Below are positions 1-9,266 of a stretch of 64,000 bases of DNA, one piece after another; within the stretch, counting starts at the first letter, position 1, and each line of letters begins with the position of its first letter. A model generated the notes under the pieces. The model was not told where the DNA came from. It did not search any database and worked only from the letters and a program-made list of their open reading frames with translations. The translations under genes and the position numbers were made by a program. Source of the DNA: Pseudomonadota bacterium (GTDB lineage Bacteria; Pseudomonadota; Gammaproteobacteria; Burkholderiales; Thiobacillaceae); the NCBI GenBank assembly GCA_021811235.1, contig JAJZPG010000015.1, forward strand, positions 1 through 64,000. Direction: 5' to 3'.

Positions 1-100
1 CACCGATGCGCGTCGCCACATCGGCTACGGGATAACCGCGCTCGGTCACCTGCTTGACCGCTTCGATCTTGAACTCTTCCGGGTACCGCTTGCTGCTCAT
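1..100 (-). CDS. IS3-family transposase OrfA, N-terminal fragment cut by the window edge
   Basis: The complement opens with ATG and reads MSSKRYPEEFKIEAVKQVT and onward, the N-terminus of the helix-turn-helix OrfA subunit of IS3-family transposases, which binds the element's ends. A clear Shine-Dalgarno (GAAGGAGG) lies just upstream on the minus strand. Only 33 residues are inside the window, so integrity of the element and the OrfB frame cannot be judged. The gene points out of the window; positions 101-220 therefore probably contain one terminal end of the IS, but I could not define the terminal inverted repeat. It marks the left boundary of an accessory region. Confidence 0.85.
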   Translation of the reverse strand, partial: MSSKRYPEEFKIEAVKQVTERGYPVADVATRIG

Positions 101-220
101 GACACCTCCTTCTTGCCTCAAGTTTAAGGCTCAAAGGTATCTACTGCAGCCGGGGCGATTCAAATTGAATACATAGCTGATGAGGGCTAATCACCTCATC
201 CGCGTCGCAACACAAGCACT

Positions 221-640
221 CGAACCGTATAGTCATCACCGCCCTGGTTTTGACTTTCTTCCCCTCACAGACCCGCCGAAGATCAAGTGCGTCGGGTGGA
301 TCAGCGGCAAAGGTGTTTGAGCCCCGCTCACAAAAATTAAATCAACCCAGCAAAAGCGGGGCGAGTTCTTTGCCGCCCACCCGGCGCGCTTGATCTTCGG
401 GAATTCGGGTATGTCGGGGTCGCCTTTCTTTGGTTACTTTCTTTGGCGAGACAAAGAAAGTGACTAGCTGCCGGGCTACCCCCGGCCAACAGCCAGCAGC
501 CCTGCGAAGACCCCAACTACAACGACCAAGCCCTTCGACAAGCTCAGGGCGAACGGTGCGTAAGGTGGCGCACCATTCAAACATTGTGTGAGCGCGAGCA
601 ACTGGATTGCTTCGTCGCTGCGCGCCTCGCCATGACGGTT
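221..640 (+). repeat. Dispersed fold-back repeat, copy 1
   Basis: This stretch is closely similar, in the same orientation, to 8760-9217. It contains a large imperfect inverted repeat (278-328 against 350-400), a perfect 9-bp stem around ACTTTCTTT/AAAGAAAGT (near 437-461), then two motifs familiar as repeats scattered through proteobacterial genomes: TTCGACAAGCTCAGGGCGAA (536-555) and a segment near 602-635 containing GATTGCTTCGTCGCTGCG. Short open frames here are by-products of the repeat and are not called as genes. No transposase lies inside, so it looks like a non-autonomous, MITE-like or REP-derived element. Together with copy 2 it brackets the cyanate and sigma-54 modules. Confidence 0.8.
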
Positions 641-678
641 GAGGTGCACGCGGCGTTGCACCGCGCGCACCCACACGA

Positions 679-1122
679 TCAGTACATCTTGTACGGCAAA
701 AACTTCCCGTTCAACACGATCTTCACCCGATCCCCCTTCGGATCCTCAACCCGCGAAATATCCATCGAAAAATCGATCGCGCTCATGATGCCGTCGCCGA
801 ACTCCTCGTGGATCAGCGACTTGATCGTGATTCCATACACCATGATCAGTTCATAGAAGCGATAGATCAGCGGATCGGTCGGCACCGCACTCGGCAAGCT
901 GCCCTTGTACGGCACCATCTGCAGCTGGTCGACCGCTTCGGCGGGGAGATTGAGCAGCTTGCCGACGGTGGTCGCCTGCTTCTTGTCGAGGGTCATCTGC
1001 CCCAACAAGGCGGCGGTTGTCCACTCCTTGCTCTGGCCGACTTTCTTGGCGATGTCGGCCCACTTGAGGCCTTTCTTGTGCTTGGCGGCGAGGATGAGGT
1101 CGGTGACTTCGGTGCGGTTCAT
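679..1122 (-). CDS. cynS: Cyanate hydratase (cyanase)
   Basis: A 147-residue protein matching cyanase along its whole length (the family is about 150-156). It catalyses bicarbonate-dependent conversion of cyanate to ammonia and CO2 as a cytoplasmic decamer. The N-terminal half is the helical DNA-binding-like domain. The C-terminal half has the conserved DPLIYRFYELIMVYG stretch with Arg88 and Glu91, and Ser114 in the GIMSAIDF segment, corresponding to the catalytic Arg/Glu/Ser triad. It is the last gene of a minus-strand operon, 12 bp after the ABC ATPase gene, so imported cyanate would be broken down directly to ammonia and to CO2 usable by the Calvin cycle. An AAGGA sequence precedes the ATG. 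Confidence 0.97.
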   Translation of the reverse strand: MNRTEVTDLILAAKHKKGLKWADIAKKVGQSKEWTTAALLGQMTLDKKQATTVGKLLNLPAEAVDQLQMVPYKGSLPSAVPTDPLIYRFYELIMVYGITIKSLIHEEFGDGIMSAIDFSMDISRVEDPKGDRVKIVLNGKFLPYKMY

Positions 1123-1134
1123 GTTTGGAAATCC

Positions 1135-2076
1135 TTAAGCGTTGACGAGGTGGATGTGGGGTTTGCCGACGGGCGGCGTGTGGAGAATTTCAGGTTCAGT
1201 TGAAGCAGCGGGATCAATCAGGTCGGCCGGGTCGAACACGGTGGGCGAGCTGGGGGCGTCGGGGGCGTCGCGCAGGGCGCCGAACTGCTTCGAGCGGCTC
1301 ACCAGGAAATCGACCAGGTGGTTGCGGATCGGGTAGTAGTGCGGCTGCTTGTGGATGGCGCTGCGCTCGCGCGGACGCGGCAGGGTGTTGTTGACGATTT
1401 CGGCGATGCGCGCGTGCGGGCCGTTAGACATCAGCATGATCTTGTCGGAGAGCAGGATCGCTTCGTCGACGTCGTGGGTGATCATGAACACGGTCTGCTG
1501 CGTCTCGGCGCAGATCTTCAGCAACTCGTCCTGGATGACGCCGCGCGTCAACGCATCGAGCGCGCCGAAGGGCTCGTCCATCAGCAGCATTTTCGGCTCG
1601 ATGGAGAAGGCGCGGGCGATGCCGACGCGCTGCTTCATGCCGCCGGACAGCTGCGACGGCTTCTTGTGCTCGGCACCCTTGAGGCCGACCAGCTCGATGT
1701 AGCGCATGGCGTGGTCACGAATCTTGTTCTTGTGCCAGCCGGGCCAGCGCGATTTCACCGCGAAGGAGACGTTTTCCAGCACGGTCAGCCACGGCATCAG
1801 TGCGTGGCTCTGGAAGATGACGCCGCGATCGAGGCTGGGGCCAGATACTTCGCGGCCGTCCATGAAGACGTTGCCGTCGCTGGCGGTATCGAGGCCGGCG
1901 AGGATGTTGAGGATGGTCGACTTGCCGCAGCCGGAGTGGCCGGTGACGCAGACGAACTCGCCCTTGTGGATGCGGAAGTTGACGTGGTCGAACACGGTGA
2001 CGGGTGTGCCGCCGGTGGGGCTGGGGTAGGCCCGCGCCAGGTTCTCGACCTGCAGGAAGGGATGCAGTGTGGACAT
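1135..2076 (-). CDS. cynD: Cyanate (nitrate/sulfonate-type) ABC transporter ATPase
   Basis: A 313-residue ATP-binding subunit of the NrtD/TauB/SsuB/CynD group. Walker [10 protein letters not shown] lies at residues 46-54, followed by the LSGGMKQR signature, the [11 protein letters not shown]alker B and D-loop, and the MITHDVDEA switch histidine. It drives uptake together with the permease and binding protein encoded just upstream. The start ATG has an AGGAG Shine-Dalgarno that overlaps the end of the permease gene, whose stop is 3 bp away. The C-terminal 50 residues or so, after the ATPase core, are longer than in a minimal subunit and rich in Pro/Asp. Substrate is inferred from linkage to cyanase; nitrate or bicarbonate cannot be excluded from this subunit alone. 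Confidence 0.9.
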   Translation of the reverse strand: MSTLHPFLQVENLARAYPSPTGGTPVTVFDHVNFRIHKGEFVCVTGHSGCGKSTILNILAGLDTASDGNVFMDGREVSGPSLDRGVIFQSHALMPWLTVLENVSFAVKSRWPGWHKNKIRDHAMRYIELVGLKGAEHKKPSQLSGGMKQRVGIARAFSIEPKMLLMDEPFGALDALTRGVIQDELLKICAETQQTVFMITHDVDEAILLSDKIMLMSNGPHARIAEIVNNTLPRPRERSAIHKQPHYYPIRNHLVDFLVSRSKQFGALRDAPDAPSSPTVFDPADLIDPAASTEPEILHTPPVGKPHIHLVNA

Positions 2077-2079
2077 GGT

Positions 2080-2931
2080 TTACTCCTGGTACGCGACGCG
2101 CTTACCGAGCACGCCGAAGAGGCTGTCGAGCGCCATGCCGACGACGCCGATCATGAAGATGGCGAACAGCACGTTGGTGATCGACAGGTTGTTCCACTCG
2201 TTCCACACGAAGTAGCCGATGCCGGTGCCGCCGACCAGCATTTCCGCGGCGACGATGACCAGCCAGGCGATGCCCATGGAGATGCGCATGCCGGTGAGGA
2301 TGGTCGGCGCGGCAGCGGGCAGGATGACGCGGAAGGCCTTCCTGAGCGGGTTCACCTCGAGCGTGCGCGAGACGTCGAGCCAGTCCTTCTTCACGTTGGC
2401 GACGCCGTGCGCGGTATTGATCAGCATCGGCCACAGCGAGCAGATGAAGATGACGAAGATCGCCGAGGCCGATGCGTCCTTGATGGTGTACAAGGCGAGC
2501 GGCATCCACGCCAGCGGCGAGATGGGCTTGAGCAGCTGCACGTAGGGGTTGACCGCCTGGTAGAACACGCGCGAGTTGCCGATGGCGAAGCCGAGCGGGA
2601 TCGCCACCACGGCGGCGAGCAGGAAGCCGCCGAGCACGCGCGCCAGCGAATACGCGAGCTGGATGCCGATGCCCTTGTCGTTGGGGCCGTTGTCGTAGAA
2701 CGGGTCGGACAGCTTGTCCCACACCGTCTGCGCCATCGCCGCCGGGGTGGGAAAGCTCGACGCCGTGCTCGCCGTGCCACCGCCCATCAGGGCGGCGTAT
2801 TCGGGGTCGACGTTGGCCGCTGCGGTCGATGCTTCCGGCAGCGTGGCAAGCTGCCAGACCAGCAGCAGCACGGCGAACAGGCCGACCGACAGCAGACCGG
2901 CCTTCTGGCTGAGGCTGAGCTTCATCTTCAT
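2080..2931 (-). CDS. cynB: Cyanate (nitrate/sulfonate-type) ABC transporter permease
   Basis: A 283-residue inner-membrane permease of the BPD_transp_1 family (NrtB/CmpB/CynB-like). An N-terminal transmembrane segment is followed by a periplasmic stretch and about five more helices. The cytoplasmic coupling loop that contacts the ATPase is around the sequence LRKAFRVILPAAAP. I start it at MKMKLSL (2931), because its ATG overlaps the stop of the binding-protein gene in an ATGA arrangement, implying translational coupling; a longer open frame upstream only runs through that gene in another frame. It is the second gene of cynABDS. Confidence 0.9.
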   Translation of the reverse strand: MKMKLSLSQKAGLLSVGLFAVLLLVWQLATLPEASTAAANVDPEYAALMGGGTASTASSFPTPAAMAQTVWDKLSDPFYDNGPNDKGIGIQLAYSLARVLGGFLLAAVVAIPLGFAIGNSRVFYQAVNPYVQLLKPISPLAWMPLALYTIKDASASAIFVIFICSLWPMLINTAHGVANVKKDWLDVSRTLEVNPLRKAFRVILPAAAPTILTGMRISMGIAWLVIVAAEMLVGGTGIGYFVWNEWNNLSITNVLFAIFMIGVVGMALDSLFGVLGKRVAYQE

Positions 2932-4286
2932 ACGCGTTTGATGGCGAAGGAATTGAGGTACTCGGCAGGCTTCGCGGGGTCGAACACCTTGCCCATGATG
3001 GTGTGTTTCATGTAGTTCGACTTCGGCGCCTTCAGGCCGATCTCCGCCATGCGCTTCCTGGCGTCGGTGGCGCGGAACACTTCCTCGGCCACCATCTGGT
3101 AGTTGATGTCGCCCTTGATGTAGTTCCAGCGCTTCAACTGGGTGAGGATCCACACCGCCATCGACTGCCACGGGAAGGGATCGAAGTCGACGCGGTCGGG
3201 CACGTTCCTCACCTTGCCGAGGCCGTCGGCGAAGCGGCCGGTCATCACCTGCTCCAGCACCGGGATCGGCTGGTTGAGGTAGTTGGCCGGGGCGATCGCC
3301 TCGATGATGGCCTTGCGGTTCTCCGGCTTGTGCGCGTAGTCGGTGGCACTGGCGATGGCACGGAACAGCGCGGCGTAGGTGTTGGGGTATTGCTTGTAGA
3401 AGCCCTCCTGCACGCCGAAGGTACAGCACGGGTGGCCGTCCCACAGGTCGCGCGACAGGGTGTGGATGAAGGCGACGCCCTCGTACACCGCGCGCTGGTT
3501 GAACGGCTCGGGGCCGAGGAAGCCGTCGATATTGCCGGCGCGCAGGTTGGCCACCATGTCGGGCGGCGGCATCATGCGCAGCTCGACGTCCTTGTCGGGG
3601 TCGAGGCCATGCTCGGCGAGGTAGTAGCGCAGCAGCAGGTTGTGGATCGAGTAGTCGAACGGCAGGCCGAATTTCATGCCTTTCCAGTCCTTGGGATCCA
3701 TCTTGTCCTTGTGCTTGATGTGCAGGGTGATGGCCTGGCCGTTGATGTTCTGGATCGACGCCACGTCGACCGCCTGCTTGGCCGACCCGAGGCCGAGCGA
3801 CATCGCCAGCGGCATCGGCGACAGCATGTGCGAGGCGTCGTATTCCTTGTTCTGCACCTTGTCGCGGATCACCGCCCAGCCGGCGGTCTTCTGCAGCGTC
3901 ACGTTGAGGCCTTCACGCGCATAGAAGCCCATCGGCCCCGCCATGATGATGGGGGTGGCGCAGGTGATCGGGATGAAACCGATCTTGAGGTCGGTCTTCT
4001 CCGGCTTGCCCGCTTCGGCCGCCAGCGCCTTCGCCGCGCCCATGGGGAACAGCGTCGAGATCGCCGCCATCGCCGTGCCCGAGCCGACCGCGCGCAGGAA
4101 ATTGCGGCGCATCTGGTCGTCGGGGAAGAGCCCGCGCATCACCGCCGATTCGACCACGCGCGACACGCGCGCATCCGCGTTCTGCATGTCGGCGTCGTGG
4201 TCGGCCTGGCTGTGGTGACGGCCGCAGCTGCAGCCCGCGCGATGCAGTTGGGTGTCGGGGTCGAAAGGGTTGTCAAAGCCGGACAT
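2928..4286 (-). CDS. cynA: Tat-exported substrate-binding protein of the cyanate/nitrate ABC transporter
   Basis: A 452-residue binding protein of the NrtA/CmpA/CynA group. The start at 4286 is chosen for its strong Shine-Dalgarno (CAGGAGC); upstream in-frame codons lack one. An unusual N-terminal extension contains a Cys/His-rich patch (GCSCGRHH). It is followed by a twin-arginine signal (RRNFLRAVG, hydrophobic stretch, cleavage after AKALA), so it is probably exported folded and then tethered or free in the periplasm. The mature part has the DLKIGFIPITCATPIIMA opening typical of the family. It is the first gene of the operon. The ligand is inferred as cyanate from the downstream cyanase; nitrate- and bicarbonate-binding relatives share the fold. 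Confidence 0.88.
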   Translation of the reverse strand: MSGFDNPFDPDTQLHRAGCSCGRHHSQADHDADMQNADARVSRVVESAVMRGLFPDDQMRRNFLRAVGSGTAMAAISTLFPMGAAKALAAEAGKPEKTDLKIGFIPITCATPIIMAGPMGFYAREGLNVTLQKTAGWAVIRDKVQNKEYDASHMLSPMPLAMSLGLGSAKQAVDVASIQNINGQAITLHIKHKDKMDPKDWKGMKFGLPFDYSIHNLLLRYYLAEHGLDPDKDVELRMMPPPDMVANLRAGNIDGFLGPEPFNQRAVYEGVAFIHTLSRDLWDGHPCCTFGVQEGFYKQYPNTYAALFRAIASATDYAHKPENRKAIIEAIAPANYLNQPIPVLEQVMTGRFADGLGKVRNVPDRVDFDPFPWQSMAVWILTQLKRWNYIKGDINYQMVAEEVFRATDARKRMAEIGLKAPKSNYMKHTIMGKVFDPAKPAEYLNSFAIKRV

Positions 4287-4618
4287 AAGGTGCTCCTGAT
4301 CGGATTGAAAAAGGTGGATCTCGACACGTCCGCATGCACCAGATTCATCGCATCGCGCCCCGTTCCGGTGCACGCATGCATCCCGGTCTTCCGCCCGATG
4401 GCTGGTCCGCAAAGCCTTGTCTGGCAGGCCTTGCGGACGCATGGCCCTGTGCTGCGTCATGTTTCCACTTAGGTCGTATTCAGGAAGCGTGCCAGCACGT
4501 AGCGTAGACGATAAGCCACTGTTTTATAAGCAATCTCTCCAAAACGCCTCGATCAGGCAGATTTCGCTGGCCCGCTTCTTGATTACACAGTGTTGACACT
4601 TTGTTGCGAGGACGCGCC
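4287..4618. promoter_or_regulatory. Divergent control region between cynA and the sigma-54 activator gene
   Basis: About 330 bp without a gene between divergent transcripts. At 4589-4600 lies a palindrome with arms AGTGT/ACACT. Overlapping it at 4592-4605 is GTTGACACTTTGTT, which recurs with one mismatch (GTTGACAATTTGTT) at 6196-6209 upstream of the osmC operon. This suggests a shared regulator binding site, possibly for the adjacent NifA-like protein, acting on its own gene and perhaps on cynABDS. I saw no convincing sigma-70 promoter for either gene. Confidence 0.45.
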
Positions 4619-6190
<1,572 letters not shown>

Positions 6191-6195
6191 CAAAG

Positions 6196-6267
6196 GTTGA
6201 CAATTTGTTAGCGCGCGCCCCGGCCCAGAATCGGGCGTCGATCTATATTCGTCAACAAATCAATGAC
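6196..6267 (+). promoter_or_regulatory. Putative upstream activator sites for the sigma-54 activator
   Basis: GTTGACAATTTGTT at 6196-6209 repeats, with one difference, the element just upstream of the activator gene at 4592-4605. A related segment in the opposite orientation (CAACAAATCAATGAC, 6253-6267) lies nearer the promoter. The sites sit about 25-110 bp upstream of the predicted transcription start, the usual range for enhancer-binding proteins. Assignment to the NifA-like protein is inference from position. Confidence 0.45.
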
Positions 6268-6286
6268 TTGACATTGTTTTACCGGG

Positions 6287-6303
6287 TTGGCACGGGAATC
6301 GCA
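6287..6303 (+). promoter_or_regulatory. Sigma-54 (RpoN) promoter of the osmC operon
   Basis: TTGGCACGGGAATCGCA matches the sigma-54 consensus YTGGCACGRNNNTTGCW at all but one fixed position, with the invariant GG and GC at the correct spacing. It lies about 50 bp upstream of the osmC start codon and directly downstream of a sigma-54 activator gene. This is the best-supported promoter in the window. Confidence 0.85.
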
Positions 6304-6354
6304 ATACGGGGCATGTCGGTTTCCCGATCCCCTTCAACCCAAGGAGTCATAACC

Positions 6355-6897
6355 ATGTCCGAAGTCGTCGCCCTGAAAACCCAAGCCGTGCTCGAACCCA
6401 TCGACAGCGAGGGCCTTGCCGCCCTCGCCGCCAAGGGCCGCGCCAACCCGCAGTCGGTCGTCACGCTGAAAGCCAAGACCGTGTGCGAGAGCAAGTTCCG
6501 CAATCTCACCTATGTGCGCAACCTGGAAGCGCACGTGATCGACGAGCCGCCGCACCTGCTCGGCGACGACACCGCGCCGAACCCCTCCGAGGCGGTGCTC
6601 GCCACGCTCGGCTCCTGCCTGTCGGTCGGCCTGCACGCCAACGCCGTGGCGCGCGGCATCACGCTTTCGAAGATCGAGCTCGAACTCGAGGGCGACATCA
6701 ACGTGACCGCCGTGTGGGGCGTGGGCGACGTCGACCCGCTGAAGAAGCTCGGCTTCACCGACGTGCGCGTGAAGGTGCATCTGGAAGGCAACGCCAGCGA
6801 GGCCGAACTGAAGGACCTGGTCGCGCATTCCAACGCCTGGTCGCCGGTCGCCAACACGCTGCGCAACCCGGTGAACGTCAGCGTCGAGCTGGCCTGA
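6355..6897 (+). CDS. OsmC/Ohr-family protein with the second redox cysteine replaced by serine
   Basis: A 180-residue OsmC-fold protein; this family detoxifies organic hydroperoxides or binds reactive sulfur and acyl groups in the cytoplasm. The first conserved cysteine is present (Cys88 in LATLGSCLSVGL), but where classical OsmC/Ohr members have the partner Cys before PVxNTL this protein has Ser163 (AWSPVANTL). The usual two-cysteine peroxidase cycle is therefore unlikely. The first 60 residues are longer than in the minimal family. A strong AAGGAG precedes the ATG. It is first in a four-gene operon under the sigma-54 promoter, 27 bp ahead of a flavoprotein gene. The exact substrate is unknown. 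Confidence 0.85.
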   Translation: MSEVVALKTQAVLEPIDSEGLAALAAKGRANPQSVVTLKAKTVCESKFRNLTYVRNLEAHVIDEPPHLLGDDTAPNPSEAVLATLGSCLSVGLHANAVARGITLSKIELELEGDINVTAVWGVGDVDPLKKLGFTDVRVKVHLEGNASEAELKDLVAHSNAWSPVANTLRNPVNVSVELA

Positions 6898-6924
6898 TCC
6901 GTCCGACTTATTCTGGAGCGCACC

Positions 6925-8088
6925 ATGCCTGCCGTCGCCCTTGCCGCCCCCGCCGCGCCCGCGGAAATCCTGCCGGGCCTGTCCGATCTCATCTCAGCCG
7001 AACTGATGCCCAAGGTGGTCGACATCGACCTCAAGGGCGAATACCCCGGCGCGTTTCTCGAGAAGCTTGGCGCGCTCGGCGGGCTCGCCAGCCTCACCCC
7101 GGTCGCCCTGGGCGGCAGCGCGCGCGGACTCGCGCACGCGATCCAGGTGATCGAGGAGGCGTCGAAGCAGTGCGTCTCGACCGGCTTTCTGCTGTGGGCC
7201 GAATACGCGCTGCAGTGGTATCTCGTCAACAGCTCCAACCGTGCGCTCGCCGCCGAAATGCTGCCGAAGATGGCACGCGGCGAGGCGCTCGGCGGCACGG
7301 CCCAGTCGAACAGCATGAAGTCCTGTGCCGGCATCGAGGAGACGCGGCTGAAGGCCGAGCGCGTCGAGGGCGGTTACGTCGTCAACGGCGTGCTGCCCTG
7401 GGTGTCGAACATCGGGCCGGAGCATTACTTCCACATGGGCGCCTCGCTGCCCGGCATCCCCGGCCTGGTGATCGGCCTGATGCACGGCAGCACGCCAGGC
7501 CTCACGCTGACGCAGAACGCCCACTTCATCGGCATGGAGGGCACCAACACCTTCGCCTGCCAGTTCCGCGACGTGTTCCTCGCCGATGAAAAAGTGGTGT
7601 GCCATCCGGATGAATTCAATGCCTTCCGCGACCGCACCAAGTCGGCCTTCATCCTGCTGCAGATGGGCATGGGCCTCGGCCTCGTCGATGCCTGCGTGGC
7701 GATGATGAAGCGCGCCGACAAGACGCACGGCCACGTCAACCGCTTCCTCGACGTGCAGGCCGACGCGCTGGAAGCCGAACTCGACTCTGCGCGTGCCGCC
7801 ACTTACGTGCTGGCGATGAAGATCGAACGCGACGGCAGCGCGCCGCACGTGCGCGAGACCCTGCAACTGCGGCTCGCCGGCAGCGAATTGAGCCTCAAGG
7901 CCGCCAACGCCGCGATGCTGCACCTGGGCGCCAAGGGCTACCTGTCGAACAATGCCGCGCAGCGCCGCTTGCGCGAGGCCTACTTCATCGCCATCGTCAC
8001 GCCGGCGATCAAGCATCTGCGCAAGGAATTGCACGAATTCGACAGCGCAGGCTGTTCCCTGACGCAGCCCGAGCGGGAGGTCGCATGA
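6925..8088 (+). CDS. Acyl-CoA dehydrogenase-fold flavoprotein, divergent active site
   Basis: A 387-residue protein with the three-part acyl-CoA dehydrogenase fold (N-terminal helical domain, beta domain around [15 protein letters not shown]-terminal helical bundle with a [20 protein letters not shown] segment). The usual IYEG catalytic-base segment after the arginine-rich helix is replaced by IVTPA, so classical dehydrogenation of an acyl-CoA is doubtful. Flavin monooxygenase-like members of this superfamily (SfnB and DszC relatives, used for sulfur compounds) are an alternative. Its stop overlaps the start of the DUF302 gene (ATGA), and a rubredoxin follows, so a redox role fed by or feeding rubredoxin is plausible. 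Substrate not assignable. Confidence 0.75.
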   Translation: MPAVALAAPAAPAEILPGLSDLISAELMPKVVDIDLKGEYPGAFLEKLGALGGLASLTPVALGGSARGLAHAIQVIEEASKQCVSTGFLLWAEYALQWYLVNSSNRALAAEMLPKMARGEALGGTAQSNSMKSCAGIEETRLKAERVEGGYVVNGVLPWVSNIGPEHYFHMGASLPGIPGLVIGLMHGSTPGLTLTQNAHFIGMEGTNTFACQFRDVFLADEKVVCHPDEFNAFRDRTKSAFILLQMGMGLGLVDACVAMMKRADKTHGHVNRFLDVQADALEAELDSARAATYVLAMKIERDGSAPHVRETLQLRLAGSELSLKAANAAMLHLGAKGYLSNNAAQRRLREAYFIAIVTPAIKHLRKELHEFDSAGCSLTQPEREVA

Positions 8089-8474
8089 TCCGCTTTGCGG
8101 TGTCGCTCTCGGTCGACGAGGCAGCAGAAAAGCTGATCGCCGCGGTCGCCGCCTACCCGATGGGCCTGGTCGCACACGCCAACGGCCAGGCCAACTGCGC
8201 GAAGAAGGGCATCACGGTGCCGGCCGACCAGGTGCTCGAAGTGTTCCGCCCCGACTACGCAGTGAAAGTGTGGGCGGCGGAGAAGACCGCCGGCATCGAC
8301 ATCCCGCTGCGCATCCATCTCTACGAGGCCGGTGGCACGACCTGGGTCGCGCACCGCCCCGCTTCCGAGGTCTTCCGGCCATACGTCAACCCGCAGCTCG
8401 ATGTGCTGGGCGGCGAGCTCGACGCCATTTTCAATCAACTTCTGGCCACGCTCGATCCGTGGAAATTGCCATGA
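8085..8474 (+). CDS. DUF302-domain protein
   Basis: A 129-residue soluble protein recognisable as DUF302 from its centre and C-terminal half ([18 protein letters not shown], then [20 protein letters not shown]). Biochemical function of the family is unknown; members occur often near sulfur, redox and metal genes. There is no signal peptide or membrane segment, and one cysteine. It is translationally coupled at both ends: its ATG overlaps the flavoprotein stop and its TGA overlaps the rubredoxin start. The fixed order within an operon suggests it acts with those two proteins. Confidence 0.8.
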   Translation: MIRFAVSLSVDEAAEKLIAAVAAYPMGLVAHANGQANCAKKGITVPADQVLEVFRPDYAVKVWAAEKTAGIDIPLRIHLYEAGGTTWVAHRPASEVFRPYVNPQLDVLGGELDAIFNQLLATLDPWKLP

Positions 8475-8683
8475 TGAATCTCTCTGCCGCCGCCCCCACC
8501 CCCGAATCCGCTCCCGCCTACCGCAAATGGACCTGCGCCGTGTGCGACTACGTCTACGACGAAGCGCTCGGCGACCCCGACCACGGCCTCGCGCCCGGCA
8601 CCCGCTACGCCGACATTCCCGACGACTGGAGCTGTCCCGACTGCGGCGTGACCAAGGCGGACTTTTACTGCTTCGACGACTGA
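8471..8683 (+). CDS. Rubredoxin
   Basis: A 70-residue rubredoxin with its iron-binding knuckles Cys22-x2-Cys25 ([10 protein letters not shown]) and Cys55-x2-Cys58 (SCPDCGVTK). The first 17 residues or so are a Pro/Ala-rich extension absent from minimal rubredoxins. It is a one-electron carrier in the cytoplasm. Last gene of the sigma-54-controlled operon, overlapping the DUF302 stop by 4 bp, it is the likely electron partner of the flavoprotein two genes upstream. Direction of electron flow cannot be told from sequence. Confidence 0.95.
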   Translation: MMNLSAAAPTPESAPAYRKWTCAVCDYVYDEALGDPDHGLAPGTRYADIPDDWSCPDCGVTKADFYCFDD

Positions 8684-8759
8684 GTCCGCAAGACACGCGG
8701 AGCAGGCCGTCAACAAGCGAGGCCGCATTGCGCTTGATTTGCGGCGCATCACCAGCGCA

Positions 8760-9217
8760 CGAACCGCCCCATCATCGCCGTCCTGGTTTTGACATCCTCC
8801 CCCTTACAGACCCGCCGAAGATCAAGTGTGTCGGGTGGATCAGCGGCAAAGGTGTTTGAGCCCCGCACACATAAATCAAATCAATCTAGCAAAAGCGGGG
8901 CGAGTTCTTTGCCGCCCACCCGGCGCGCTTGAGCTTCGGGGTTTCGGGTATGTCGGGGTCGCCTTTTCTTGGGTTACTTTCTTTTGGCGAGACAAAAGAA
9001 AGTAACTAGCTGCCGGGCTACCCCCGGCCAACGGTCCTCAGCACCGCGAACACTTCCACTACAACGAGCAAGCCCTTCGGCAGCACCCGCAAGGGGTACG
9101 CCGGCGGGTCCCCCGCCGCCGCGCGGCGACCCTTCCACAGGCTCAGGGCGAACGGGCGGAGGTTGGTGGTGCATTTGCGACTGGATTGCTTCGTCGCTGC
9201 GCACCTCGCAATGACAG
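8760..9217 (+). repeat. Dispersed fold-back repeat, copy 2
   Basis: Second copy of the repeat at 221-640, same orientation. The fold-back arms are at about 8817-8866 and 8888-8938, followed by the AAAGAAAGT hairpin and the CAGGCTCAGGGCGAACGG and GATTGCTTCGTCGCTGCG motifs. Compared with copy 1 it carries an extra GC-rich segment of about 55 bp (near 9083-9137) inserted within the CCCTTCGACAAGCTCAG motif. It fills most of the 580 bp between the rubredoxin gene and the esterase gene; no gene is called there. Confidence 0.8.
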
Positions 9218-9266
9218 CGCTGTCCCTGATTTCAGGAATCCCCCCCGCCCCGGTAAAATCCTCTGG

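Noticed and set aside
342..676. Short open frames in the left repeat encoding PFALSLSKG- or SPKKVTKERR-type sequences
   Set aside because: These peptides arise from dispersed repeats in many genomes, and the same DNA recurs at 8760-9217.
1318..3015. Long plus-strand open frame over the cyn ATPase and permease genes
   Set aside because: It is antisense to recognisable genes, rich in Arg/His/Asp as expected from a reversed high-GC frame, with no family features.
2932..3444. Long N-terminal extension of the cyn permease
   Set aside because: It runs through the binding-protein gene in another frame; the ATGA overlap gives a better start.
4479..4495. Possible sigma-54 promoter for cynABDS on the minus strand (CTGGCACG followed by a poor -12)
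   Set aside because: The -24 half is good but the essential GC of the -12 half is GA; too weak to report as a feature.
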